A stretch of DNA of 64,000 nt from SB11 sp037968475. GTDB taxonomy: Bacteria > Bacteroidota > Bacteroidia > UBA8524. The notes under the pieces are model-generated. The model did no database searches. It saw nothing but the letters and a program-made list of their open reading frames with translations, and was not told where the DNA came from. Shown in pieces: positions 1-9,061 of the stretch. The stretch lies in assembly GCA_037968475.1 (NCBI GenBank), contig JBBKVO010000005.1:62001-126000 (forward strand). Reading direction: 5' to 3'. The translations under genes and the position numbers were made by a program. Within the stretch, counting starts at the first letter, position 1, and every line of letters begins with the position of its first letter.

Positions 1-378
1 CCTTTTGAAACCAAAAATAACGAGTATATAGACCGCGATAGGCTGATACACTTTGATTACTTTTTTGTACGTAAGGTGATGTTGGTGAAGTATGCTCAGG
101 CTTTTGTGGTATTCCCCGGTGGGTATGGTACTATGGATGAACTTTTTGAAGCCCTTACACTGATACAAACCCAAAAGATTGATAAATTTCCTATAGTGTT
201 AATGGGTAGCGACTATTGGCAGGGGTTGATTGATTGGATACAAAAGGTGATGCTAGAGGAAGAAGGCAATATAAATGCTGATGATTTGTTTATGTTTAAA
301 ATGGCTGATACTGCCGAAGATGCCGTAAACATTATTACCGAGTTTTATAAAACCGATATTTTACAGCCTAATTTTTAA
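1..378 (+). CDS. LOG family protein (TIGR00730-like), 3' part only
   Basis: The reading frame is open from base 1, so the gene starts upstream of the window and only its last 125 codons are visible. Residues 39-47 of the visible part read PGGYGTMDE, the phosphate-binding signature of the LOG/lysine-decarboxylase-like Rossmann family. Members hydrolyse nucleoside 5'-monophosphates such as cytokinin riboside monophosphates to base and ribose phosphate, and many bacterial ones have no settled role. The tail is intact and ends normally. A structured repeat follows it. The family call is firm; the substrate cannot be told from the sequence. Confidence 0.88.
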   Translation, partial: PFETKNNEYIDRDRLIHFDYFFVRKVMLVKYAQAFVVFPGGYGTMDELFEALTLIQTQKIDKFPIVLMGSDYWQGLIDWIQKVMLEEEGNINADDLFMFKMADTAEDAVNIITEFYKTDILQPNF

Positions 379-418
379 GTACTAAATACTAAGCTCTAAA
401 TTCTAAAAACAAACTACC

Positions 419-527
419 GAGTGCGGTTGCCAGTCCTTCCTGCGAAAGCAGGAATCTGCGGGTGGGCATAATTTATAGGGTTATTCGCACAGATTCACTA
501 TCAAGTTGCATGACAACAGCCGCACTC
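419..527. repeat. REP-like structured intergenic repeat
   Basis: The outer arms GAGTGCGG (419-426) and CCGCACTC (520-527) are exact inverted repeats. Inside lies a perfect 7-bp hairpin with a GAAA loop at 437-454 (TTCCTGC/GCAGGAA). A further pair is GAATCTG (452-458) and CAGATTC (490-496). Nested hairpins of this kind are typical of REP/BIME elements. The element sits between two convergent genes and may also help end transcription. A weaker palindrome around CATTCA/TGAATG follows near 533-547. No protein-coding potential is seen in 379-603. Confidence 0.6.
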
Positions 528-603
528 CAATACATTCATTTTGAATGAGTGTTATTTCTAACTCACGTTAATTATTAAAATCCTAATTACAAAATACCAA
601 CCA

Positions 604-3105
604 CTAAAACGTTAGCTGTACTTGCAGTTTCACGCCAAAGGGGCGTGCATTAGGGTTTTGTAAATGGGTAAGACGGTGAATGAAATCGACACGAAGTATG
701 CGGAATATATTCTCTACCCCATAGCCTACTTCTACATAAGGCTCACGGTTTATTTCGCCAAAGCTTGATACAGATCTGCCATTAGCATCAATTTTAGGCA
801 ATAAGGCCAAGTTTTGTTTGCTTACCGAGCCCCAAACGGCTTTGCCCGTAGCAAATAGCCTAAGCTTCCATTTTTTTACCAATGGTGCGCGGTTGGTAAA
901 CAAACCTTCAAAATGATGCTCGTAGTTTACCGCAACATATTGGTCGGTTACAAACTCAAAAAAGTTCATAAGGTTATAGGTTGAGCGACCACTTACCAGC
1001 GATTGGTTACCGCGTTGTACAAACAGCAACGGATAGGGTAGCGGGCTAAATACTTTCCCTGCGGTGATAATATAATCCCCTTGTCCTAATGTGCCAAATA
1101 CTAAATAGTGGCGTATTTTTATATCAACCTTGTTGTAGTTAAAGCCCCCGTCAAGCACATCTTTTATGCCGCGCGTATAGCTTATATCAAACGAGGGAGA
1201 AAACCCCGTGCCCATACTTAGCCTTTCATTACCATTAATAATAAACAATTCTTTCATGGCTATGCGCAAGTTGGCAGTTACCGATGTGTTAATGAAATTA
1301 TTGGCAATAGATGGATTGGCAGGGTCTTCTGTACTTTTTATATAGGCAAAGTTAAAGTTACGTATTGGGGTAAATACATACGATTTGTTTTGTACGGTTA
1401 TTTTGCCTGTTATGCCTTTTTTAAATTCACGACTCGCCCAAGCCCTATAATCAATGGTACGGTTAAGTTGGTCGGCTTGAAAAAGCGAAAGCTGAGTAAA
1501 CAAGTTACTGGCAGCATAATTTTGGTCGCTTACACCAATTTGTTCAACATCATCTTTGTAGCCCAAACCAAAAGTCGTCCACCGTTTGCGTGATAAAATA
1601 CGTTCCACCTGTCCGCCATATTTAAAGCGTCCATCAAGTGTTCCATAGGCCAAATATCCGCGAAGCGTCCATTTTTTACTAAAATTATCATTGGTTTTAA
1701 AACCCAGTCTAAAACGGTTGCCTTCAAGATTATTATAGCCATACAGCAGTGCATAGGGGCCTATTTCCAGTTTTGCACCTATACCTTTATAGCCATTAAT
1801 GGCAATATCTACATACTCTATCCATGTTTTTACTGATGGAAGATTGCGCAATGTATCTACCATTCTATACACCCGTTTTTCCGATTCGCTTATTTGCTCG
1901 TGGCGGTTTTCGTCCCAAAACTGCTCATCAAACTGCGTAGCATCTTCGGCTACTTCTAGTGGAGTTTCGAAAAACTTGTTGGGTTTAGGCTCGTTTACTA
2001 TAAAATCTTTGTTTGATGTATAGAACAAGGCCACCATACCCGGTGAGTTTTCGCTAAGCTCTTGTATATTTATCAGCACCCGCGTTTTTGACGGTAGCCA
2101 AGGGCCTGCACTTGTTTGAGTTAATTCTTGTTGAATTTTTAACTTATCAATAAAATTTAGGTTAGATTTATTGTTTATCTCAAGTATGGCACGTTTTAGT
2201 GCAAAGGTTGAGTCTTGTATCCAAATTTTACCTGTAAAGGCCAAATCGCTGGCGCGTTTTGGGTTTACTTGCAGCTCAAAGCAGAATTTACCGTCAATTT
2301 CTATAGTATCGCGTAATGTGAAGATATAATAGCCTAAAGACGAGTTTGCTAAGGGTGATACAAAGTTTTTATCCAGAATGTTTACCCAGTTATTATAAAA
2401 GTTGTATTGCTGAAAGCTAGAACCGATGATTTGTGAAGTAAGGCTACCATCGGTTACACCCACACCAACTATTTTAGTGGCCTTGATATACTCGCGGGTG
2501 CGGTAGGGCTTCATCTGTACATAAAAGTCGGATAAACTTTCTGAAATAAATACAGGTAAAATGGGCTTGCCGTTTTCTGACAGGTGAGAAACTGTATCAA
2601 ACAAGGGGATGATGGGTTGCATCATCTTTTTATCTTTAAACTTAGCCGAAAGGTTGTCAATAGCCAGTTGCACTTTAGTGAAACTTTCGTATTGATAGGC
2701 TTCTAAAGATTTATACTCGTTAATATCTTTCCTTTCTTGTGCCCACTTTATAATTTTATTGGCAGGATTTTCACCTGGGGTTACTATTACCTCTCCTACT
2801 TCTGTAACAGCTTCTAAAAGCTGAAAATCTATGGTTTGAGTAATTCCATCTTTAATGGGTTTTGTTTGGGTAATAAAACCCAAAAACAACACCGAAATAG
2901 AATCTACTTTTTGGGTAGTGGTAAGGGTATAGTATCCGTCAAAATTGGTGCTACCTCCAATAGATGTGCCTTTAAAAATAACATTTACATAAGGCATGGC
3001 TTCGCCTGTAGTACCGTCTATTACACGGCCTTTTACGGTTGTTTGCCCCCAGCACTGTATAGTGCTTAGTAGCAAAATCCCAGTTATATATATGTATTTA
3101 TGCAC
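604..3105 (-). CDS. DUF5686 / carboxypeptidase-regulatory-like outer-membrane protein
   Basis: The 833-residue protein starts with a signal peptide (hydrophobic stretch, cleavage near CWGQ/T). A carboxypeptidase-regulatory-like beta-sandwich follows at about 22-105 (VKGRVIDGTTGEAMPYVNV), the domain common at the N-terminus of Bacteroidota outer-membrane proteins. The rest is the large DUF5686 region, rich in alternating beta strands, and ends in an amphipathic strand finishing in Phe as in outer-membrane barrels. The function of the family is not established; an outer-membrane location is a good inference. It ends a minus-strand run that begins with the cyclophilins, lying 8 bases from the one upstream. 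Confidence 0.85.
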   Translation of the reverse strand: MHKYIYITGILLLSTIQCWGQTTVKGRVIDGTTGEAMPYVNVIFKGTSIGGSTNFDGYYTLTTTQKVDSISVLFLGFITQTKPIKDGITQTIDFQLLEAVTEVGEVIVTPGENPANKIIKWAQERKDINEYKSLEAYQYESFTKVQLAIDNLSAKFKDKKMMQPIIPLFDTVSHLSENGKPILPVFISESLSDFYVQMKPYRTREYIKATKIVGVGVTDGSLTSQIIGSSFQQYNFYNNWVNILDKNFVSPLANSSLGYYIFTLRDTIEIDGKFCFELQVNPKRASDLAFTGKIWIQDSTFALKRAILEINNKSNLNFIDKLKIQQELTQTSAGPWLPSKTRVLINIQELSENSPGMVALFYTSNKDFIVNEPKPNKFFETPLEVAEDATQFDEQFWDENRHEQISESEKRVYRMVDTLRNLPSVKTWIEYVDIAINGYKGIGAKLEIGPYALLYGYNNLEGNRFRLGFKTNDNFSKKWTLRGYLAYGTLDGRFKYGGQVERILSRKRWTTFGLGYKDDVEQIGVSDQNYAASNLFTQLSLFQADQLNRTIDYRAWASREFKKGITGKITVQNKSYVFTPIRNFNFAYIKSTEDPANPSIANNFINTSVTANLRIAMKELFIINGNERLSMGTGFSPSFDISYTRGIKDVLDGGFNYNKVDIKIRHYLVFGTLGQGDYIITAGKVFSPLPYPLLFVQRGNQSLVSGRSTYNLMNFFEFVTDQYVAVNYEHHFEGLFTNRAPLVKKWKLRLFATGKAVWGSVSKQNLALLPKIDANGRSVSSFGEINREPYVEVGYGVENIFRILRVDFIHRLTHLQNPNARPFGVKLQVQLTF

Positions 3106-3113
3106 CTATGGGT

Positions 3114-3818
3114 TTATTCCTCAATTAGAGTAATAGTAAATTTAACATCTTTTATAGGTCTATTGCCCATGCCAACTTGCACCGCTGCAATTTTATCAAC
3201 CACATCTAAGCCTTCTATTACCTCACCAAATATGGTATAGCCCATATCAAGGTGGGGAGTGCCTCCAAGTGTTGCATATATTTCCTGTTGTTCAGCGGTA
3301 TACTGCATACCTGTTCGCATAGCCATCATTTGTAGTTGCGCGCTATCGTATACCTGACCTTGCGCTATATAGAATTGACTACCGCTACTTGCTTTTGCTG
3401 GGTTCACTTGGTCGGGTTGTCTTGCTGCTGCCAACGCTCCTTTTTTGTGAATAAAACTGCTGTCAAACTCGGCAGGAATAGTATATCCAGGGCCGCTGCT
3501 TCCAAGCATTTTATCAGCAGGTGCATTTTTAGATTCAGGATCGCCACCTTGTATCATAAAATTTTGCATCACCCTATGAAAAAGTAAATCGGTATAAAAA
3601 CCGTCTTTTACCAGTTTTATAAAGTTGTCCCTGTGTTGTGGGGTTTCGTTATATAATTTTATAATTATAGTACCGTATTCGGTATCAATTTTTGCTTTAG
3701 TTATAGGTTCTTGCTTCACTTTTTTCTTAAATATTTTTAGTCCGCACCCACTACCAATAAGTATTAAAAGTAGTGATGTCAACAGCGTTAATTTTATCCC
3801 TTTCGCCTTCATAAACAT
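3114..3818 (-). CDS. Cyclophilin-type peptidyl-prolyl isomerase, lipoprotein
   Basis: The 234-residue cyclophilin speeds cis-trans isomerisation of X-Pro bonds. An N-terminal hydrophobic segment ends in a lipobox-like GSGC at about residues 22-25, so it is probably a lipoprotein acting in the periplasm. The catalytic-fold motifs are visible: FHRVMQNFMIQGGDP, then ARQPDQVNPAKASSGSQFYI and FGEVIEGLDVVDKI. It lies next to a close paralogue (3866-4636) with nearly the same motif order, so the pair probably arose by tandem duplication. The downstream DUF5686 gene lies 8 bases away on the same strand, suggesting folding support for envelope proteins (inference). Confidence 0.93.
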   Translation of the reverse strand: MFMKAKGIKLTLLTSLLLILIGSGCGLKIFKKKVKQEPITKAKIDTEYGTIIIKLYNETPQHRDNFIKLVKDGFYTDLLFHRVMQNFMIQGGDPESKNAPADKMLGSSGPGYTIPAEFDSSFIHKKGALAAARQPDQVNPAKASSGSQFYIAQGQVYDSAQLQMMAMRTGMQYTAEQQEIYATLGGTPHLDMGYTIFGEVIEGLDVVDKIAAVQVGMGNRPIKDVKFTITLIEE

Positions 3819-3865
3819 ACGTTGTATAGCTTAAGACAGTTTTTTATTTGGTTTTGTTCGATTGC

Positions 3866-4636
3866 TTATTCTTTATCCGCAGCTTTGGCAGGTGCTTCAT
3901 CCACCAAGCTAACGTTAAATTTAATGTTTTTAAAAGGGCGGTTACTTCCATCAACAGGTTGGGCTGCTATTTTATCTACTACATCCATGCCTTCTATTAC
4001 CTCGCCAAATACAGTGTATTGCATATCTAAAAACGGTGCTCCGCCTACTGTTTGATAAAGATTCTTTTGTTCATCAGTAAACATTAGACCTCCTTGTTGA
4101 GCTATATTATTAAGTTCGGTTTCATCAAAAGGTCTACCGTGTACAATATAAAACTGGCTGCCGCTACTTTCTTTTTTTGGGTTCACTTGGTCGGGTTGCC
4201 TAGCTGCTGCTAATGCGCCCCTTTTGTGGTATAGTTTTGGGCTAAACTCGGCTGGGATAGTATAACCGGGACCACCATTTCCTAACTGTGTACCTGCAGG
4301 TGCATTTTTCGAGTCAGGGTCGCCACCTTGTATCATAAAGGTTTTCATTACACGGTGAAACAACAAATCGTTGTAGTAACCTTCTTTTACTAATTTTATA
4401 AAATTATCCCTATGCTTAGGTGTTTCATTGTATAGTTTTAAAACGATATCACCCATAGGGGTTGTTATTTTTACCTTTTGCTCTACTTGTGGCTCAGCTT
4501 CTTCTACAGCCGCAGGTGTTTCTTGTTGTTGGGTTGCATTAGCAGTAGTGTCTTCGGTCGTCTCTTTTTTAGTGTTTGATTTACAAGCACTTGCTGCTAA
4601 TAGGCATACGATAAAAAGTGTTGTTACAATTCTCAT
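3866..4636 (-). CDS. Cyclophilin-type peptidyl-prolyl isomerase, lipoprotein (paralogue)
   Basis: The 256-residue cyclophilin has a lipoprotein signal (LLAASACKS, Cys near residue 18), then a low-complexity Thr/Glu/Gln linker to about residue 52, then the isomerase domain with FHRVMKTFMIQGGDP and SSGSQFYIVHG. It is paralogous to the gene 47 bases downstream. The linker is longer and more acidic than in that copy, which would hold the domain further from the membrane. It is the first gene of this minus-strand run. No strong TAnnTTTG promoter is visible upstream. Confidence 0.93.
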   Translation of the reverse strand: MRIVTTLFIVCLLAASACKSNTKKETTEDTTANATQQQETPAAVEEAEPQVEQKVKITTPMGDIVLKLYNETPKHRDNFIKLVKEGYYNDLLFHRVMKTFMIQGGDPDSKNAPAGTQLGNGGPGYTIPAEFSPKLYHKRGALAAARQPDQVNPKKESSGSQFYIVHGRPFDETELNNIAQQGGLMFTDEQKNLYQTVGGAPFLDMQYTVFGEVIEGMDVVDKIAAQPVDGSNRPFKNIKFNVSLVDEAPAKAADKE

Positions 4637-4733
4637 ATAGTTGTAAAAGTGTGTTAAAAATTAATTAGTTGAAGTTCATAAAAACTCGAAAATACCGCAA
4701 AGCAGTTGCTGAAACAAGTATAAATATACTGAA

Positions 4734-5075
4734 TTATACTTCTTCCATCGCCTCAAAGTATTCAACAATATGATGACGCAAATATTGCTCCTGCTCAAAC
4801 ATATCAATAAAAGCGGGCTTTTTCACAAGTTTCCAGTGTGGCCAGCCGTCTTGGTCTATTCCTTCCAGCTCGTAATGGCCTGATTGGCTAAGCAGCTTAC
4901 ACATAGCTATGTGCATCAAATCAACTTTTTCTTCTTTGGTAAATTTTTTCACCTTGCCCAATTCTCGTATACCTATAAGTAACAATATTTTATTTAGGTC
5001 GGGTTTGTTTCCAAATTGGTCGGTTAGCTGTTCTTCAACAGCCTTCCATTTTAGTATAAATTCGTTAGTATCCAT
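4734..5075 (-). CDS. Conserved hypothetical protein, 113 aa
   Basis: This small, soluble, largely helical protein has no signal peptide. The C-terminal half has aromatic/acidic motifs (GWPHWKLVKKPAF, then a run of Glu/His near the end). I do not recognise a characterised family, although short proteins of this appearance are common in Bacteroidota. It is flanked by the divergent GH3-like gene and by the cyclophilins, with 97 bases to the latter. It is probably real, since it starts with ATG, has no better frame competing with it and fills its gap well. No function is assigned. Confidence 0.7.
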   Translation of the reverse strand: MDTNEFILKWKAVEEQLTDQFGNKPDLNKILLLIGIRELGKVKKFTKEEKVDLMHIAMCKLLSQSGHYELEGIDQDGWPHWKLVKKPAFIDMFEQEQYLRHHIVEYFEAMEEV

Positions 5076-5177
5076 TTTTTTGTAGTTTGTTTAATAATAG
5101 TGTAGTTTATACACTAAATGGTGGTTTTGTTTTTTTCAATTATCTTGCAAGTTTATAAATAAAGCCTGTGAAGAAAA

Positions 5178-6713
5178 ATGGGAATAATTAAATCCATTGT
5201 AGATAAGGGACGTGAGATTAAAAACCGGTTTGATATAAATCAACCTAAAGCGTTTGATGTACAAACAAAGGTGTTGCGCAAGTTAATAGAAAAAGCGCGA
5301 CATACGGAGTTTGGCAAAAAACATGGGTTTGAAGAGCTTTTTTTTAGCCAAAACATACACGAAGATTTTGCAAAACAAGTAGCGCCGGGCGATTATAGCA
5401 ATATGCTGCCTTGGTGGGAACGTGCCCGAAACGGAGAAAAAGACATTACATGGCCGGGTAAAGTAAATTATTTTGCTTTAAGTTCGGGTACATCAGAAGG
5501 GGCTAGTAAATATATACCTGTAACTACTGATATGCTTAAAACCATTAAGCGTACTAGTACCCGCCAGTTACTTAGTATTGCCCGTACTGATGATTTGCCC
5601 AAAGATGCTATGACAAAAGACTCGCTAATGGTGAGTGGTAGCACCGACTTGGAGTTTAATGGTAATAATTATAGTGGCGACCTTAGTGGGATTACTACGG
5701 GCAATTTGCCGCTATGGTTTCAGCCATTTTCAAAACCCGTTAGGGAGACAAGAAAAAAGAAAGATTGGCAAGAGAAGATAGATGAGATGGTGCGTGAGGC
5801 CAAAAAGTGGGATGTGGGCATGGTGGCAGGTGTGCCGGCTTGGATACAGATTTTGTTTGAGAAGATTATTGATTACTATAAGCTGAATACCATACACGAT
5901 ATTTGGCCAAACTTTAGGGTGTATATACACGGCGGGCACTCGCTAGAGCCGTATAAAAAATCGTTTGAAAAACTTTTAGGTCAACCCATATACTATTTCG
6001 AAACCTATTTGGCATCAGAAGGTTTCTTGGCGTTTAAAAATTCGCCCGATGCTGCGGGTATGCGCCTGCAAATTAAAGGTGGAATTTATTATGAGTTTGT
6101 GCCTTTTGATGATGAAAATTTTACTGAAGACGGCAATCTAAAACCTGATGCAGAAGCCTTAACACTGATGGATGTTGAAATGGGCAAGGAGTATGCGTTG
6201 CTTATATCAACCTGTGCGGGTACATGGCGATACCTTATTGGTGATACAATAAAGTTTGTTGATTTTAAAAACCTTGAGATGGTGATAACAGGCCGAACTA
6301 AACACTTTTTGAGTTTGGTGGGCGAACACCTTTCGGTGGAGAATATGACTAAGGCAGTTTCTTTAATTAGTGATGAGCTGAATACAGAAATGCGCGAGTT
6401 TACGGTATGTGGCGAACGCTACGACAATTTGTTTGCCCACCATTGGTATATAGCCTGCGATGAGCCTGTAGACCAAGAGTATGTGAGGAAAAGATTGGAT
6501 GAATTGCTTTGTGAGTTAAACGATGACTATGCGGTAGAGCGCAAACACGCACTTAAAGATGTGTTTGTTGATATTGTACCTACCAAAACCTTTATACAAT
6601 GGATGGAGAAAAGGGGTAAACTAGGCTCGCAAAACAAGTTTCCGAGAGTGCTTAAAGGCAGTTTGCTGGTAGACTGGCAAGAGTTTATAGCTTTGCAAGA
6701 AGCCGAAGCATAA
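5178..6713 (+). CDS. GH3 auxin-responsive-like acyl-adenylating enzyme
   Basis: The 511-residue protein has full GH3 family length. It shows the ATP/AMP-binding motif SSGTSEGASKYIPVT at about residues 97-111 and the later GTWRYLIGDTIKF and ITGRTKHFLSLVGEHLS motifs that carry the adenylate-contacting residues. Plant GH3 enzymes conjugate amino acids to hormone carboxylates through an acyl-adenylate. Bacterial homologues are common in Bacteroidota but their substrates are unknown. It is transcribed alone, divergently from the 113-aa gene. A weak -7-like TATCTTGC lies at 5141-5148. The family is certain; the reaction partner is not. Confidence 0.9.
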   Translation: MGIIKSIVDKGREIKNRFDINQPKAFDVQTKVLRKLIEKARHTEFGKKHGFEELFFSQNIHEDFAKQVAPGDYSNMLPWWERARNGEKDITWPGKVNYFALSSGTSEGASKYIPVTTDMLKTIKRTSTRQLLSIARTDDLPKDAMTKDSLMVSGSTDLEFNGNNYSGDLSGITTGNLPLWFQPFSKPVRETRKKKDWQEKIDEMVREAKKWDVGMVAGVPAWIQILFEKIIDYYKLNTIHDIWPNFRVYIHGGHSLEPYKKSFEKLLGQPIYYFETYLASEGFLAFKNSPDAAGMRLQIKGGIYYEFVPFDDENFTEDGNLKPDAEALTLMDVEMGKEYALLISTCAGTWRYLIGDTIKFVDFKNLEMVITGRTKHFLSLVGEHLSVENMTKAVSLISDELNTEMREFTVCGERYDNLFAHHWYIACDEPVDQEYVRKRLDELLCELNDDYAVERKHALKDVFVDIVPTKTFIQWMEKRGKLGSQNKFPRVLKGSLLVDWQEFIALQEAEA

Positions 6714-6715
6714 GC

Positions 6716-6904
6716 CTATTTTTTTGCAGCTAGGCGTTGCCTGCGACGCAAGTAAAACATACCTGCACCAATAAGGGCAGTAACTAGGTATACCCATGCT
6801 TTGCCCTGTACAAAACCTTCGGCAAACAACAGATAAAAAAATACTATTGTGCTAACTATGGCTATTACCAGCCAAACAATTTCAATAACTCGTTGCAGTA
6901 TCAT
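6716..6904 (-). CDS. Small two-helix membrane protein
   Basis: The 62-residue protein has two hydrophobic helices (about residues 8-28 and 37-52) and a basic C-terminus (RRRQRLAAKK). Its start overlaps the end of lptC by 23 bases, which indicates co-transcription and possibly coupled translation. Its role is unknown. The fixed position behind lptC would suit a small inner-membrane accessory, but that is only inference. It ends 3 bases from the convergent GH3-like gene. Confidence 0.7.
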   Translation of the reverse strand: MILQRVIEIVWLVIAIVSTIVFFYLLFAEGFVQGKAWVYLVTALIGAGMFYLRRRQRLAAKK

Positions 6905-7487
6905 TTTGTTTTGTTAAACTATCGGTAGTAAGAGCATCTTTTAGGCTAAGCACGCCGCTTATTTTAAAAATGCGGTATTCGGTAAAGTTTTGGTTCGATT
7001 CAAAACCTTCGCCATATATTACCTCATCGGGCGTGGTAATCTTTACAAATTGGTCGGTATATATTTTTTGCGTGGCTTGGTTCCACGTCAGCTTTTCAGT
7101 GCTTAGTTGCTCACCCTTTATATTTTCAAGCCGTACGTTTTTGCGTACTTCTATTATTTTTTCGTTTTGGTGGCTAATACCGTATTCGGCATCCAACTGA
7201 TTTTCTTTTACCCCTTGTTTATCATAAAAAAGACCTTGCAAACCTTTGGTCATTTCTATGTAAGGGTTTTTGCCTGCATAGCGCTCCATAAGCGGGGTAA
7301 TAATTTCGGCTATTTTATGGCCTGAGTCTGTAACAGAAAGTACCACTCCTGTTGCCCTTTCAGGGTATACAGTATCACTTAGCAAAGAGTTTGCTTTTTG
7401 CCTATCTCCCTTTTTTATGCACGATGTGCTAAAAAACAGTAGTAAAAAGCCAATTACTATGGCATAATATGTTTTTTCAGATATCAT
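6882..7487 (-). CDS. lptC: LPS export ABC transporter periplasmic protein LptC
   Basis: The 201-residue protein has an N-terminal hydrophobic segment ending in STSC, so it may be lipid-anchored rather than single-pass like E. coli LptC. A beta-rich LptC/OstA-like domain follows (GLQGLFYDKQG, AEYGISHQNEKIIEVRKNV, ENIKGEQLSTEKLTW, GEGFESN). LptC links the inner-membrane LptBFG complex to periplasmic LptA in moving lipopolysaccharide to the outer membrane. It follows the TPR gene after a strong hairpin and overlaps the small membrane-protein gene downstream. Confidence 0.85.
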   Translation of the reverse strand: MISEKTYYAIVIGFLLLFFSTSCIKKGDRQKANSLLSDTVYPERATGVVLSVTDSGHKIAEIITPLMERYAGKNPYIEMTKGLQGLFYDKQGVKENQLDAEYGISHQNEKIIEVRKNVRLENIKGEQLSTEKLTWNQATQKIYTDQFVKITTPDEVIYGEGFESNQNFTEYRIFKISGVLSLKDALTTDSLTKQNDTATSY

Positions 7488-7493
7488 ATACTA

Positions 7494-7526
7494 AAAACCC
7501 TTGCAGGTAAACACTGCAAGGGTTTT
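7494..7526. terminator. Rho-independent terminator, usable in both directions
   Basis: A perfect 13-bp inverted repeat (AAAACCCTTGCAG, 7494-7506, and its complement, 7514-7526) has a 7-base loop and a T/A-rich flank on both sides. It lies between the end of the TPR gene and the start of lptC on the minus strand. It would therefore end the birA-coaX-OMP-TPR transcript and partly insulate lptC. Confidence 0.8.
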
Positions 7527-7552
7527 ATACAAAGTTTATACCTTTTTTGTGG

Positions 7553-9061
7553 TTATTCTTTTATTGAGCGAAGTATTGTGCTTTCGCCAATCCAGCAACC
7601 TGTATTTACAGTCTGTCCATCTTCTTTATTTTCAAAGAAAACATCTTCACGTTTTGGCCAATATTTTTGAGCCAAGGCCATACGGCTATTAGCTTGGTCA
7701 GCCACCGATCCGTCAACCGATTTGGCTTGTACAAATTTATCGTAAGCAGCCAAATATGGGTAGCCCTTTTCTACATTAGAGGTTCCACAGCCAGCACCAA
7801 GGGTTAAGTATGCATTACCAATAAGCATATACGCTTCGCCACTTTTAGGGTTAGCATCAAGGGCTTTGCGTGCATAGTTACGTGCTTGTGAACCATTGCG
7901 GGCATTAAGCTCTATACTTCCCAGCACAATGTAGTAAGAAACTTTTTTATCTTTATCGGTAGCTAGTTCGGCAGCTTTTTCGTAGTAAAACTTAGCTTTG
8001 GTAACGTCGTCCCTATCTTGAAATACTTTAGCCAAAGAAGCCGCCGCATCAGCATCGGGTTTAAGTTTAAAGTATTGCTCGGCAACTTGCAAGTAAAATG
8101 GAGTTTTTGCACAGTCGTTACTACGTTTTAGCAGGGTAATAATTTTTTCTACCAAATCAGCATCTTCTGGTGAAGCTTTAAATCGTGGAGCGTATACTTC
8201 AGTAAGTTTTTCGCAAGTAAGGTAGGGTGTGCCCAACTCTACTACATAGTTTTCAAGCCATTCATAGTAGCGCATATTTTGTCCCGCACGTGTGGTATCA
8301 ACAGGGGTGCTTTCTAAACCTTTTTTGTATTGTGCTTTAATTTCTTTCAGATTAAAATCAACAATGGTCATTATGCGATCAAACATATCAATCACACCAT
8401 CATCAGTAATGCTTTTGCTATCGGTGCGGTTTTCTTGCACGGTAGCCAACATCAAATCAGACAATACAAGTGCGTAGGTTTTATTGCCCTCGCCTTCCAT
8501 TGATTTTATCATTAAATCAATAGCTTCTTTGCGTTTATTGGGATAGTATTTATATAAATCCCTGCCTTTACGTCCCCATACATTAGGGTTATCACCAAAC
8601 AAGCGCAGGCGGGTATCGTATATTTCCATTAGTGTATCGGCATACGCATTAATGGTGGCAGTATCTTTAGGATTAGTTTGGCCTATCAGCAAACTCATCA
8701 GGTAAGTACCATCAGCAGTAATATACTCTTTATAGCAAGGAGCATTTTTGTATACATACCTCCAAGAGGGTAATGCTGCCAAATAGTTTTTACGGTTAAA
8801 TTCTTCGCGGTAAAGCGATGTTTGCTGGCGGGTTTTTAAGCTATCAGGGCCATACATACTTTCACATTCAGGCTCTGTGCCGTTGCCATTACCGTTGTTT
8901 TGGTCGGTTTGTGCTATTGCTTCGGGTGCTATTGTTTCAGTGGCTTCGTAATTAGCTGTAGTAATGTTTTTTGCTTGGCAAGAAAAACTTGCTGCACTAA
9001 GCAACATGGCTACTGATAATACTAAAGTTTTCGAGATGTCCATATTTCTATTCTTAATCAT
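7553..9061 (-). CDS. Tetratricopeptide repeat protein, exported
   Basis: The 502-residue protein has a signal sequence (LVLSVAMLLSAASFSCQA); the SFSC suggests a lipoprotein. After a low-complexity linker it consists of helical repeats. The clearest TPR units are at about 330-440 (DADAAASLAKVFQDRDDVTKAKFYYEKAAEL and SGEAYMLIGNAYLTLG). TPRs mediate protein-protein contact, and such exported Bacteroidota proteins are thought to scaffold envelope complexes. Its start overlaps the outer-membrane protein gene by 8 bases, so the two are co-translated. The partner is not evident. Confidence 0.85.
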   Translation of the reverse strand: MIKNRNMDISKTLVLSVAMLLSAASFSCQAKNITTANYEATETIAPEAIAQTDQNNGNGNGTEPECESMYGPDSLKTRQQTSLYREEFNRKNYLAALPSWRYVYKNAPCYKEYITADGTYLMSLLIGQTNPKDTATINAYADTLMEIYDTRLRLFGDNPNVWGRKGRDLYKYYPNKRKEAIDLMIKSMEGEGNKTYALVLSDLMLATVQENRTDSKSITDDGVIDMFDRIMTIVDFNLKEIKAQYKKGLESTPVDTTRAGQNMRYYEWLENYVVELGTPYLTCEKLTEVYAPRFKASPEDADLVEKIITLLKRSNDCAKTPFYLQVAEQYFKLKPDADAAASLAKVFQDRDDVTKAKFYYEKAAELATDKDKKVSYYIVLGSIELNARNGSQARNYARKALDANPKSGEAYMLIGNAYLTLGAGCGTSNVEKGYPYLAAYDKFVQAKSVDGSVADQANSRMALAQKYWPKREDVFFENKEDGQTVNTGCWIGESTILRSIKE

